Positions 1 to 10,884 of a stretch of 64,000 bases of DNA are shown here, one piece after another. The notes under the pieces were generated by a model that saw only the letters and a list, made by a program, of their open reading frames with translations, was not told the origin of the DNA and did no database searches. The translations under genes and the position numbers were made by a program. How positions within the stretch are numbered: the stretch's first letter is position 1; each line of letters starts with the position of its first letter. The stretch spans positions 2,528,135-2,592,134 of the forward strand of contig OZ005692.1 of assembly GCA_963930775.1 (NCBI GenBank), read 5' to 3'. The DNA is from Cliona cf. orientalis (Eukaryota > Porifera > Demospongiae > Clionaida > Clionaidae).

Positions 1-254
1 CTAAACACCAATGACTGCATTCAGATTGTTAGTGGTCCAGATTTGATGATAAAAGAATCAGAGAAAATTTACTGAAAATTTGAGAAATCACAAAGATTTA
101 TATTCATAGCTACTTGAAGTACTAGCTACTATCTGTAACCGTAGTAACTAACTATGGTAGTAAAATTCTGAAACATGATTTCCAGTGTAGTGATTGTGTT
201 ACCAAGCAAGGAAAGTGCTGTAATGTCAAAATTGCATGGTCACTACTAACATAA
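1..254. other. Intergenic, nothing recognised
   Basis: AT-rich sequence with no coding signal that I can support. It only leads into the inverted-repeat element that starts at 255. Confidence 0.4.
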
Positions 255-476
255 TACCGTATAGCCGGAAATATTTGGCGGCCATTAAATTTGGCGGTTG
301 AGCCCCAAATCGCTATTAGAAGAATATTGGCGGATTTAAATTTGGCGGTTCGGTACGGGATCGCCATACATATATATGCGAGTAGGAAATTTTGGCGGAT
401 TTTAATTTGGCGGTTGTAATATAGACCGCCAAACCGCCAAATTTAATTCCCCGCCAAATTTTCCGGCTATACGGTA
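255..476. mobile_element. MITE with long terminal inverted repeats (TACCGTATAGCCGG ends)
   Basis: The left end TACCGTATAGCCGGAAA and the right end (TTTCCGGCTATACGGTA) are reverse complements, and the inner arms share TTTGGCGG motifs. The ends begin and finish with TA, which fits a TA target duplication as used by Tc1/mariner elements. About 222 bp long, with no coding capacity. A looser relative with similar termini lies at 6028-6241 and another TA-ended element at 59885-60092. Assignment to a superfamily is inference. Confidence 0.75.
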
Positions 477-925
477 TTGTATTACAATAAGGGGGTGGTG
501 TAGTAGTGCAATGTTTTCCGTGTGTTTTCCTGCATGGTCTTGCTAGGCCACTAGACAAAATAGTTAAGAAAATTCAAAGCTATATTATTTCATGCACTTT
601 CAACGTGTATTAAATCTTGTAAGACGCTTTTGAGATACATTACTGGATCAAATTTTACTATCCAGTAGTGATCATGTTATCAACTAGGAAAGTGCAGTAA
701 TGCCAGATATGCATAGTCACTACTGTAATATTGTACTACATAATATTATAGTGCAATGCTTTCCGTGTATTTTCCTGCTCTTGAATCACCTCCATGAAAT
801 ATCTACTGATGACCACAATGTTATTAATTTAACTTAGTAATGTTTTCCTATTCTTTAATCATATGTCCACGAAACATCTGATGATAATTATAGCTACTTC
901 TCATGCATGCATGGTGTAGTAAATT

Positions 926-970
926 GAAAGCTTCATAGCTAAACATTTAATGTTTAGCTATGAAGCTTTC
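926..970. repeat. Perfect 21-bp palindrome with 3-nt spacer
   Basis: The arms are exact reverse complements (GAAAGCTTCATAGCTAAACAT and its complement) around the spacer TTA. It could extrude as a cruciform or fold as an RNA hairpin. No gene is recognised next to it. It may be a tiny foldback element or a small inverted duplication. Confidence 0.85.
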
Positions 971-1218
971 CTATCCTTGAAATCAGAATAGAAGTACAGC
1001 ACTGCATGGCTTTAGAAATTAAATTAATAATTAGCCACTAAAATTACCAATTCAGAGCTATTTTTAGAACATAGTTGTAGACCTCTCAGTTCACTTATAG
1101 ACCTGGTAGGTCCATTATTGGCCTGCCAAGGGCACAGAGAGATGCACAGTGTAATAGTAGCCTTGTCCGCAGGCCAAATGTCATGGTTACAGTTTCTATA
1201 ATTATATATTCTAAATCA

Positions 1219-1357
1219 GAGACCTTATCCGATGGTCTCTATGCTTTTTAAGAGACCCTCCTGCAGGCCCTTAGTAGCACCCTCGCTTCGCTCGGGATGC
1301 TACAGCCCCCGGGCCTTTGGGTGTCTTAAAAATGCATAGAGACCTTGGACTCAGTCT
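1219..1357. mobile_element. Small foldback element
   Basis: Imperfect inverted repeats (GAGACC...GGTCTCTATGC and GCATAGAGACC) bracket a GC-rich centre that holds a second hairpin around TCGCTTCGCTCGG. About 140 bp and without coding capacity. Confidence 0.5.
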
Positions 1358-2360
1358 TTTACTATTATACAGATACTTCAATTGATTTAGGTGTAACTAT
1401 ATAGACTCTAGTCATACCCCAGAATAATATCATACTTAATCCGCTTAGCGGGAGGAAGGGTCAGAGGTTTCAGCCAAATATTATTTAGGCTGAGATTACA
1501 TATCAAGAAGTTGGTGATCATTTGCTCAAGCTCACACTTTTTCACACAAATGACACATTCAGTCAATGTATTATCTCTATGGAGATAGATTTGTTCTTTG
1601 CCATTTTCTGCTTCCAGGTGCACCATATAAAAAAAAATAGGCCAGCATCACTTTTTTTTTTTTGCTTATAATACTTTATGCAATAATAATATGCAAAGGA
1701 CACACAATAGCTACTAATGCTAATACAGGTGTGTACCCTAGTTAAACTACATGTATATAACAAAATGAGAGCAGTTAAAATTAATTACTTTCTTTGCATC
1801 ACTAGCTATGCACCAATACCAAACATACAAGTAGGAGGAGCTTTGTCTCTCTGCCGATTTTGCGCAAAAATTTATTATTAGTATATATGGAAAAATCGGG
1901 AGTGTCCCGCTTTTCCGCGTTAATATCTCGAGTACAGAGGCTTGCAAGAAAAAAAATAGGGCACCATCAGGAACCTGAAAGAACGGAGATTCACAGGGAA
2001 CAGGAGCGGTGATCTCATCTATTATGGCCTTTCTGCCGATTCGTTCAGAAGCTGGGACATTCGGAAATCTTCCTTCGTAGTGGAGGATACGTAGAACGGA
2101 GGCGTCAATCACAGCCAGTCACGCCTACTCACACCATCTTTATCGTGTTAGCACACTAGTAAGCATGATCACTGGTAGTACAAAACTTTTTGATATGGCT
2201 ATACATGTATCTTTCCAGGCTCAGTTGCATGCATATTATGCGTGCACACCATTTAATATTATACCCATCTGATGGTCTTGGAATGCACCCACATTGTCTT
2301 ATAAGTGCAGTCTGCTATGGACGGGAAACTATGATCGATAGACCTTTCAAAATTTAATGG
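1358..2360. other. Intergenic, no supported gene
   Basis: A minus-strand open stretch (about 2112 to 1970) reads smoothly but has no ATG, no recognisable domain and no clear splice partners, so it is not called. The rest is AT-rich with homopolymer runs. Confidence 0.35.
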
Positions 2361-2476
2361 CTGTGTCTACCGTACCGGCACCGGTACTGATAATTTAGCG
2401 CTTCGAGTACCGGCATAATAGCCCGCCAAAAAACTTAGAAAATTTTCGAAAGTGGAAGAAAAAAAAAAAATCCAAA

Positions 2477-2550
2477 GATCCAAGCGGGATTCGAACCCAC
2501 GACCACCGCTCCACCAGTCCCAGCCCTAGCCCACTGTACCAACCCGGCTC
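2477..2550 (-). ncRNA. tRNA-like sequence inside a MITE (probable tRNA pseudogene or SINE head)
   Basis: On the minus strand the 74-nt unit has a 7-bp acceptor stem (GAGCCGG with TTGGATC, one mismatch and two wobbles), a weak 4-bp D stem and a full T arm (GTGGG, loop TTCGAAT, CCCGC) containing the polymerase III B box GGTTCGAATCC. The anticodon stem pairs poorly and the base before the putative CTG anticodon is A instead of T. It therefore looks like a decayed tRNA or a tRNA-derived SINE head captured by the surrounding inverted-repeat element, not a working tRNA gene. Confidence 0.45.
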
Positions 2551-2731
2551 GCCGCTGCTGGATACTGTTTTTTGCCACCTTTATACACCTTGTCACTATA
2601 ATACTAACCCTTGGTCAACAACCATACCCTAAAACCAAACCCCCCTCGTCTCCTACCGATTACCGAAACCCAACCACGCGCTACTAGCCTCACTAGCCGT
2701 CTAGCGCTCAGTATTTAATAGTGGCTATTAG

Positions 2732-2780
2732 TATAGCTATAGATCCCAGCCCCCGAAGGGGGCTGGGATCTATAGCTATA
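2732..2780. repeat. Perfect 23-bp hairpin with GAA loop
   Basis: The arm TATAGCTATAGATCCCAGC continues with CCCC and is followed by GAA and then its exact reverse complement. It lies in the right part of the 2361-2844 element and is much better preserved than the tRNA-like unit beside it. Confidence 0.9.
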
Positions 2781-2844
2781 TAATATAGTTGCCGGTACTC
2801 CAAGCACTAAATCTTGGGTACCGGTGCCGGTACGGTAGACACAG

Positions 2845-4053
2845 TGAAATTTAATAGCTAAATGACAAATTCTAGAATTTGATATAATATTAATCCCCTG
2901 GATTCAGTCATATGCATGATGATTGATGGTCAAGCTAGGCTCTAGCTATGAAACTGCTGCTCCTATCGCGAAGTTCGAGAGCATTAATTAGTGGGCGTGG
3001 TAAAAAAGTAGGTGTGTGGTGTTTACTGCGCAGATGATTATTATGCATACGCCCACATTTCAATCCCGTAACTAGTCTATCTATAAATCTAGCGTACGTG
3101 CAAGGATAATTTCAGTCGGTATCTTCGATTTGAAAAGCCACTGAAACAAATTTACTATAGCTACTGGTTCACCATCGATCCACAAGTCTAAGGAGAGTAG
3201 CAACTTCTATAATATTATTTTAAATAATATTATTGGGTCGACCTCCTTGGTTTCCTCAGTGCGGACGGTAAGTATAAATGTAGCTAGCTACAATGCATGT
3301 AAGAGTGGATCCTTAGTTCAACATAATTATTATTATAGTGTCACTGCTAGATTGATTGAGTGTGCCACTTACATGGCATTTTGCATACTGCATGAGATAA
3401 CTAGCTACATGTAGACTCCTAAATATTAGGGGAAATGCAGATTCTGAAGTGAAGAGTATATAGCTGCAGGACCACATGTTATACATAGATGGCAAAGATG
3501 GCCCTTTTTATTATTAAAGCAATCTGTACGTGATTGCTTTAGTGATTAGTAAATTTTATTAGCATGTATGTCATAATTATTATACAGTGATTAATTTCCC
3601 TATTAATTAATTTTAACAAAAACAAAAACTTAATTAAATCATTACAGTGTGGCATTACTTGCCAAAATCTGCAGTTTACACATTGTAGCTGACTCACACT
3701 AATTAAAGTATACCTATAGCTATCGCTAGCTATTGCCACTATACGTACTCCACATGCATGCATGGAATGTGGTAAAGTGAATGCATTCTGTAATCTGAGC
3801 CCTGAAGCCAAGCCATTCTTAGAATCTGATTCAGTATAAATTACTTTCCAGGAGCTTGCAAATGCCATTATTGAATGTTTGGTTTCCAAAATTAAAATTG
3901 AAACCAGTTGAAAAAAATTATTAATTTTGGTTTGTCAAAGTAGTAGTCTAAGACTGGATGATACATGCAGGACTCATATTGCTTAATGATATTTATATCC
4001 CTTCTACTTGGTTATTCTCATGCAGTTTTGCTATACGCATTGGATTCCAGGAA
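2845..4053. other. Intergenic region 5' of the lipoxygenase gene
   Basis: No coding signal is supported. A promoter or non-coding first exon of the lipoxygenase gene is expected here because a possible splice acceptor (ATTCCAG) ends at 4050, just before the proposed start codon, but no exon was identified. Confidence 0.35.
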
Positions 4054-7000
4054 ATGGCTGAATCAGATATTGCGTCTGAATATGGAGTTCCCCAGTTCAA
4101 GTGTATAATTAAGCAGCAGAAAAAGGAACATTATGAAGGTCATGATGAAACAGATGATGAGGTTTATGAACATGCTGCAGCTTCAGTGAAGGTCTCAACT
4201 GAAGGTATAATAATATGGGGAATTAACATTCTAGCTGTGTATATACATTGTCTCAATTTTGTTTAGAATTTATCCATTTCTTTAAGTTAACTCTCTTAAG
4301 ACTCATAATATTATAACAGCTGCATGCTAGAGACAAGCACAATATGCTGGCATTGCTTTGGGCATAATAGGTGTTTTTGTTATGCCGGCATAATGCTGGC
4401 ATAATAGGGTTAAATTATAAGGTAGTCAGATAATCGACGGAGTACATAATACTTTTCTAATGTTTAGTGAGTAGCATAGTCTATAGTATGGCCATAGCTT
4501 GTCTTTTCTGTAAAATTAAGCTATCATGAAGTGCACAAATTATCCCAAATTAATAGAGAAATTCAGAGCATAATGGGAGCATAATGGGTACAAAACAATG
4601 AGCATAATTGGTTTGGTGTTGGGAATAGAGCATAGCATAATAGGAACTTTAGAAAGCATAATGTGCATGTCCCTACTGCATGCATGTGTGTAAATACAAA
4701 TCATCAATGCATTAATTTAATAGTCTAAGATCAACATGTAGCATTGATCGAATTCCATGTATGAAATTAAAACAACAAACACTGTAAAAGTTTCATAATC
4801 ATTATTAATTCAGAACAATAAGTAATATTACAGTATTGTAACTGAATGACTTTTTATTTACTGTCTTAAGTTATATGACACACAAATTATCATTCAATCT
4901 TTTAATACAGCTGGTAAGTACTATTATGAAGTATCCATCAAGAATGGGAAACAACCACAAGCTGGGACATCCTCTCCTTTGGCTAGTGTATTCATCTGTC
5001 TTGTTGGTGAAAATGGCCACTCAGGAAAGCTACATCTCCGAAGCTACCTATCACTGCTCACAGGGGGCACCCTCCAACGAGGCATGTTGGATGATGTGAT
5101 TATTGAAAGCAGTGGAGATCTCGGAGAGATATCGGTGGTGATTCTTGGTATTGAGGAGAGCATTTTTCAGTATTCGTGGTACGTGAATGAGGTCGGGCTC
5201 TACAACTTTCAGAGCAAGAAACAGGATGCCTTTCCATGCTATCACTGGATTAGACATGGAGACAGCGTCAGTATCATTGCTAAAACTGGTAATTAATAAA
5301 ATTCATCCTTTGTATTTGAGAAAAATTTGCCTGTGTGCACATGTGTGAGAGCTGGGTAGTGCATGGAGTCTACACCATGATCTTCAAAATGTTTATACTG
5401 AGTCCATGCATGACAGTAATATATAGCACCACTGAACAAACAAGATCTATTAATAGTAAAATGGAGTATGTCCCATTTACTTTTTACTCATACAGCTACT
5501 ATTAAACACAATGAAGGAGATAAAATTCTCCTCACTCAAAGAACAACCCAACTAGAGAAGAGACGAGTTCATTATGCTTGGCAGAAATTACCCAATACTG
5601 GCCTACCGTCATGCATTCATGACAATTGGGTCCATATCAAGGGCCTTGCCAACGAGCTTCCTGTGGATGAGAAGTTTGAGTTGAAGAAGAATCTAATGCT
5701 CGATTTCACGGGAATTGCCTTGAGGGATAGCGCTGTGCTTTTTGAAAAATCAGCCTTAGAAGATATCACAGATTTGCATGACTACGAGAAGCTGGCAGCT
5801 GTTCTTGGAGAGCATGAACTGTCAGTCTACAAAGGTGGGAAGTGGATGACAGATGTCGAGTTCGGTAGACAAATTCTGAATGGAGTGAATCCCGTAGTGA
5901 TTGAGAGATGTACAAATCTTCCAACTAACTTTCCAGTGACAACTGACATGGTGAAAGGATTTCTCAATCGGGGAAAAACCCTTGATGAGGAAATGAAAGT
6001 AAAACATAACTATTAATAGCGTATATATACCCGTATAGTGGGAAATTTTCATGGGGTCCAATTTTTGCGGAAGGCCAGTCTTCAAAATTTTCGCTGTTTA
6101 ATTTTCGCGGACGCGTGCACTGATATGCCCATTGGACACTGTACAATCGTGCTTATTTTACAGGTCTAATTTTCACAGATAGTAGCTTATCTGCGAAAAC
6201 AGCGAAAATTGGATCCCATCAAAATTTCCCGCTATACAGTTCTGAATCAATGTCATATTGACAGCTCATATAGCTACCAGGGCCTCAGTCATACTATATT
6301 ATGGTGACTAAGGACTACAGTATTATAGCTACCTACATGTGCAATCCCCTCCATCCCCCTCTCCCCCCCCCCCCCCCCCCCCCATGCACACACACACATG
6401 CACTCACACTCACTTAAAACAGGCCTTGATCTAAAAGTTAATTTTAATGGTCCAGGAGCTTTGACTTTCTTCTTTTGATTCAGCATGGAAATAGAAAGTG
6501 CATGCAATGAGACTCTCCCATAATTGTAACAATCACTACATACTATTTATTGTTATAGGACGGGAATGTCTACATCTGTGATTTGAAAATTATGGATGGT
6601 CTTCCGACTCGAGAAGGGCAGTATTGTGCCGCTCCCATTTGCCTGTTGTATGTCAATGAGCATGAGCAGTTGGTCCCCATAGCCATTCAGCTCAAGCAGA
6701 AGGCTGGTGAGGACAACCCCATCTTCCTTCCCAGTGATCATCACTTCGATTGGTTGCTTGCCAAAATCTACTATCAAAGTGCTCACTTGCAGGTAAAAAT
6801 GTATCTTTGAAATGTATTTTGCTAGGCTAGTTATTTTGTGCTCGCACAGCAGAAATTAAATACGGTGTCACAAATATTATGCATAATTATAGGAAACTAA
6901 AAGAGGTAAAAGTTTAATAACAATAATTAGAGGAAGGTATTATGGAGCACCCCATTGGTGAATCAGTGGTGACATACTTACTCAGTCTAATTAGTGCTAC

Positions 7001-9196
7001 AATAATGAATCAGAATCATAATTCACTGACTAATCTTCTTTTTTAGTTTCACCAGCTGTCCACTCACTACTTTTCTTGCCATGCTGCTATGGAGGCATAC
7101 GCTGTGGCTACCATGCGTAACCTTCCTGATCCTCATCCCATCCTTAAGCTACTTCGGCCTCACTTTCGCTACACCATGGCCATCAACACAGCAGCTAGAG
7201 CAACTCTCATCAATGATGGTGGCATCCTAGATGACCTTTTTGCCATTGGCGGAGCTGGAAAGGTGGAGTTGTTGCGACGTGTTTCCAATCTCTATCGAGT
7301 CCATTGGACGAATATTGTCCAGTATGCTCAGGAACGTGGAGTTGATGATCCTGACAAGTTACCTGGCTACTACTATCGAGACGACGGCACCAAAATTTGG
7401 AATGTGATGAGCAAGTTTGTTGAGGGAATAGTCGATGAATTCTACAACACTGACGAAGATGTCGAGAACGACTCTGAAATTCAAAGTTGGGCTAAGGATG
7501 TGTACACAGATGCTTTTCCCGGCTGCTTTGGAGCTGAAGAGTCAGATAGCCATGGCTTTCCCAAAGAGATCAATACCAAGAGAGAGCTCACAGAGTATTG
7601 CACCCTCATCATATTCACTGGCTCGGTTCAGCACGCTTCCATCAATTTCGGTCAATACGATATGTATGCGTTCGTTCCAAATGCCCCAGCTACCCTTCGT
7701 CTTCCACCACCGAACAAAAAGGGAGATGCTGACTACAATAAGCTCCTAAGCACTCTGCCTGATAAAACAAGCACAGCTCATCAAATTACAGTAGCCCATT
7801 TGCTGTCTCAGTACAGCGACGATGAGGTAAGCGTAATATTAACTTCCGCATGCAACATACTAGTCTCATTCCCAGACTCCACCCTCACAGGAGGGAAAGG
7901 GTCTGGTACACATCGGGCTTGTTTCTGAATACTGATGCGCCAATCAGATTCATGCCATGTGCCTCATAGATCACATAATTTTATTATTATGATATAACTT
8001 CCAATGCATCCAATATAGAGTATACCAAGACCAGGTGATAAATGGTTTAATAATTAGTACACAGCAGCTAGCGTAGATACAATGATTGTGCTATAGCCAA
8101 CTATTGCTGCGAGTGAGAGCAGCTGATGCATTGCCACATATGCCAAACCGATACATTCATTATTGTCATAACAATCACATGACCTCCTGCATCCTGTGAG
8201 CCCCAAAGTTGCTCAATGTGTACCAGACCCTTTCCTGCCTTGAGGGCAGAGTCTGGGATCGAGACTAGCAACATACCTGTCCATGATTTGGTGAAGAATT
8301 AATTTTATTTAAGTTGGTGATTTGGCAAATCAAATGGCCAAGCAACCACTAAAATTTTAATATCATGCCATAACATATAGTGTGCAATGTAAGATGATAC
8401 TATATATACACTGCAAAAACAAAAGGGTTAGTTTAACCCATCTTAGGTTACCTGAATTGCACTCATAATAAGCTAAAAGAATGCAGTTCGTGACCAGCCA
8501 TGATTATGGAATGTGAATGAAAGTATTCCTAGCTTTGATCGTATAACATACTTGAAGCCAGGCTATTCACATATCTGAGACATGCATGAAGTTGCTAAGG
8601 CTACCTTATTGTAATTATTATAGTTGGCACAGGGACATGAAGGTGAATGACATTGAGTGAAGTGGTTGCAATTGATAATTGAAATAAGTGAAGTGGTAAT
8701 TACCAGAAGCACTGCAAATACTCTTGCTCTACTTGGCTCTCCATAGCAATGCACGTCTCAAGAAACTATGTGCAATGGGTACACATTATGATTATATATT
8801 CCAAAATCATGCATTCATATGGATGACTGTGTATGCATTGTTCATCAGTGCAACTCGGGTAACCAAAGTTGGGTTAAAGTAACCCTTTTCTTTTTGCAGT
8901 GATACAATAAAATTAAGATATTGGCCAATCCACTAAACTCCAACTTTTCCGCATAAACTACTACATATTATAATTATTATGTAATGCTGTGTAATTTTTT
9001 ATCACGAATGCTGTAGATATATTTGGGTCAGTATCCATCAAGCATATTCTCAGAGAAGGCCGCACAGCGTCTCATCAAGCAGTTTCAATATGATTTGGAG
9101 GATATTTCTGAAAATATTAAGAAAAGGAACAGGGATCTTGATGTGCCTTATACCTACATGCTTCCTGGAAAAGTTCCCAACAGTATTACTATCTAA
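4054..9196 (+). CDS. Animal-type lipoxygenase with PLAT domain (six exons)
   Basis: Oxidises polyunsaturated fatty acids to hydroperoxides, the first step of oxylipin signalling. Exons by GT-AG sites and frame: 4054-4204, 4911-5288, 5496-5998, 6559-6792, 7047-7826 and 9017-9196, giving about 741 residues. Residues 51-176 form a PLAT/LH2 beta-barrel (membrane and calcium binding), followed by the helical catalytic domain. All non-haem iron ligands are visible: His424 and His429 in HQLSTH, His618 and Asn622 in QHASINFGQYD, and the C-terminal Ile741 in VPNSITI. Residue 488 (FAIGG) aligns with the Ala/Gly stereochemistry site. Ala predicts an S product, by the rule of Coffa and Brash. The chain is some 50-70 residues longer than mammalian lipoxygenases because of an acidic N-terminal extension without a signal peptide. 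No catalase-like allene oxide synthase domain is fused to it. The start is the first in-frame ATG after a possible acceptor, so an upstream exon is not excluded. Confidence 0.9.
4331..4674. repeat. Intronic element with recurrent GCATAATGGG-like motif
   Basis: Within lipoxygenase intron 1 the motif GCATAAT followed by AGG or GGG recurs about eight times at irregular spacing. The ends (GAGACAAGCACAATATGCT and AGCATAATGTGCATGTCCC) are roughly inverted. It looks like a non-coding inverted-repeat element that diversified from a short motif. Confidence 0.45.
6028..6241. mobile_element. MITE in lipoxygenase intron 3 (GTATAG-GGGAAATTTT ends)
   Basis: The left arm ACCCGTATAGTGGGAAATTT and the right arm (reverse complement AACTGTATAGCGGGAAATTT) pair over roughly 35 bp, with TTTTCGC motifs inside. 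It is about 214 bp long and related in its terminal GTATAG/GG core to the 255-476 element. It starts 30 bp after the exon 3 donor and does not disturb the splice site. Confidence 0.65.
6361..6383. repeat. Poly-C run
   Basis: A run of more than 20 C bases in lipoxygenase intron 3, followed by a CA-rich stretch. Its length is likely unreliable in the assembly. Confidence 0.8.
7861..8267. mobile_element. MITE with 9-bp target duplication in lipoxygenase intron 5
   Basis: Termini TAGTCTC and GAGACTA with longer inverted arms (CCAGACTC, GGGTCTGGTACACAT). The nonamer GCAACATAC directly flanks both sides (7852-7860 and 8268-8276). A 9-bp duplication fits Mutator-like elements. A 35-bp element with the same style of ends and another 9-bp duplication lies at 30255-30289. 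No transposase is present. Confidence 0.8.
8409..8901. mobile_element. MITE with CACTGCAAAAA termini in lipoxygenase intron 5
   Basis: The left end CACTGCAAAAACAAAAGGG and the right end (reverse complement CACTGCAAAAAGAAAAGGG) match over more than 20 bp, and GGGTTA/TAACCC arms continue inward. The trinucleotide ATA flanks both ends. CACTG ends plus a 3-bp duplication suggest a CACTA (EnSpm)-type non-autonomous element, which is inference. It is about 493 bp long. Confidence 0.7.
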
Positions 9197-9349
9197 ACTA
9201 AAACTGCTACATATACAGTACATAGTCTAGTAATTAATTATACTGAGAGAAAGAATTAACTCTTCAATAGTATACTTAGTATATAGATCCATGGCATGTG
9301 TGCACAACTGTTAATATAATAGCTAGAGGAATAATATGATTGTTTGATT

Positions 9350-9400
9350 GTAGTCTTGGATATCATCAATAATTTTTGGATTAGCAAGTGTCATAACAAA
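9350..9400 (-). pseudogene. Remnant of the secreted cysteine-rich gene family (3' end)
   Basis: The plus-strand text from GATATCATCA to AGTGTCATAACAAAGG is a degenerate match to the 3' coding part shared by copies A to F (reverse strand of the segment coding SVTLANPTTDDI). Only this short stretch is recognisable, about 150 bp past the lipoxygenase stop. It marks a further, nearly erased copy. Confidence 0.5.
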
Positions 9401-9978
9401 GGTCTGTATGTAGTCATTATGGATTGGTCTTGCCTATTTCAGAATCTTGAAAATAGGTTTGGAGCTACCTTCACTGTAAGAACTTTTGACCATAATTATG
9501 TGGTTCATGTCTCCTTTCTAGATAATTAACATTAACCATTAACTTTAATTAAATTAGCATCACTGCATGTCTGAATATTCCAAATGCCTAATTGTAAACA
9601 ATTTAATTTGCAATTTGTATAACAGCAGTTAATCATGCAGAGGAGTACCTAAAAGGTTTAAGTGGCCATTAAGTTGTATTTACCCTTCTTACTGAAAAAA
9701 TAAACAGTAGTCAATGAGTTTCCAATGAACTTTGTTTATGTTGAAATGAAATTGACATAACCAATTATTGGGTTATATGTAATTGCATACGTGCATGCAC
9801 ACAAAAATCACATAATCGGTCAAGTAGCTATACTAGCAAAATTGCATCAAATTGAAGGGTAACTAAAAGATATGACACATTTCTATGCACACAGGAAAAG
9901 CATTAATTAAAAGCAGTTTTTAACATACAGTTTCATGAGTCCAACATCCGATTTGTTTGTTTTCGTTTGTCTTCAATG
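9401..9978. other. 3' flank of secreted gene copy A
   Basis: The segment from about 9850 (TTGAAGGGTAACTAAAAG ... TATGCACACAGG) is shared with the 3' flanks of copies C, E and F, so the duplicated unit extends about 130 bp beyond the stop codon. No other gene is seen. Confidence 0.6.
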
Positions 9979-10884
9979 TCACTGCACATAGAGTTCCATT
10001 ATGCTGATGGGTGTGTCCTCATTTATAGTGGACTCTGATCCACAAATGCGGACCTCGATATCGTCAGTTGTTGGATTAGCGAGTGTCACACTAAACCAAG
10101 GCGGAGTCCTCCCATCACTACAACACTGACCTTCACACTGCTGGCCATCCCAGAGAGGATCACTAGTGTACCTGAGCACATCAGTATGTTGGAATGTACT
10201 AGAGGGATTTCCAGATTCGCAGTAGTAGTTGTTTCCAACAAATGATGGCGGCGTTTGGGGTGTAAAAAAACTACCAGCCACCAAACATGGACAGCTAAAG
10301 ATTTCATTACTTACAAGGAGCTGCTCTGACACACCAGCAGCATAAGTCCAGATATGCATGCGTGGACGACCATATGTAATACTCACTCCATCAACATATC
10401 CAGTATCTATTGAATTTTGCTCATTTGCAAAGACGTCAGTACTTCCAATCTGGTATCCAATAACCTGTCCACAAACCTTGCTATACTGGCGACCACTGCC
10501 ACTAGCAAAGCTCAGGTTTGAGCAGCTAAATGTTCCCACGCTACTCAGACGTCCGCAGGCTCTGGTACCATTGGCAGAGTACAGTCTCAAAGATGAAGGA
10601 CACTGCTGTGTAGGATCACTCATATTCAGATAGGCCACACGATACCACTGCCCAGGTCCACAGCGAGCACTCACAGCATTATTATTTCCAAATCGCTGTT
10701 GCAATATGCTCGAAGTAGCACTCTCTAGGTTTCGTCGAGATGCAGCTCTGTCTTCTTGGGAAGGACAAGTTCCTGATTCTGTGCCAGGAATGACTTGGGG
10801 GCCCACTGAGCTCTGGGAAAATACGGTTGCTACATGCATCTTTGCGAGGAAAGCTATCAGGATTACTATCTTCACTGCCACCAT
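9979..10884 (-). CDS. Secreted cysteine-rich protein, copy A (intact)
   Basis: Single-exon 301-residue protein. Residues 1-23 form a hydrophobic signal peptide ending near FSQSS, so it should be secreted. The mature part has a conserved [20 protein letters not shown] block with an NMS glycosylation sequon, then RACGR, the [10 protein letters not shown] and HIWTYAAG blocks, CESGNP, and a C-terminal [20 protein letters not shown] segment. About 14 cysteines suggest a disulphide-rich extracellular fold. I remember similar uncharacterised proteins from sponges and cnidarians but know no function and no named domain. It is one of six recognisable copies here (A to F). Copies C, E and F lie inside introns of IP3-receptor tail modules; A is preceded on its strand by a stray receptor exon (11607-11680). 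An inverted CCAAT box (10952-10956) lies about 70 bp upstream. Confidence 0.8.
   Translation of the reverse strand: MVAVKIVILIAFLAKMHVATVFSQSSVGPQVIPGTESGTCPSQEDRAASRRNLESATSSILQQRFGNNNAVSARCGPGQWYRVAYLNMSDPTQQCPSSLRLYSANGTRACGRLSSVGTFSCSNLSFASGSGRQYSKVCGQVIGYQIGSTDVFANEQNSIDTGYVDGVSITYGRPRMHIWTYAAGVSEQLLVSNEIFSCPCLVAGSFFTPQTPPSFVGNNYYCESGNPSSTFQHTDVLRYTSDPLWDGQQCEGQCCSDGRTPPWFSVTLANPTTDDIEVRICGSESTINEDTPISIMELYVQ

Larger units (their letters stand above)
2361..2844. mobile_element. 484-bp inverted-repeat element carrying a tRNA-like sequence
   Basis: The left terminus CTGTGTCTACCGTACCGGCA and the right terminus (TGCCGGTACGGTAGACACAG) are exact reverse complements, and the similarity continues for about 50 bp on each side. 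The interior contains a degenerate tRNA-like unit (2477-2550) and a perfect hairpin (2732-2780). No transposase is encoded. Both flanks contain AATTTAAT, but not at a spacing that gives a clean target duplication. Confidence 0.8.

Noticed and set aside
1747-2112. Minus-strand open stretch of 121 codons
   Set aside because: No ATG at its start, no domain, no supported splice sites; protein-like in places but not enough for a call.
2477-2550. Functional tRNA gene (anticodon CTG)
   Set aside because: The anticodon stem does not pair, the base before the anticodon is not T, and it lies inside a transposon.
3313-3889. Short minus-strand frames upstream of the lipoxygenase
   Set aside because: No homology and no splice support; AT-rich background.
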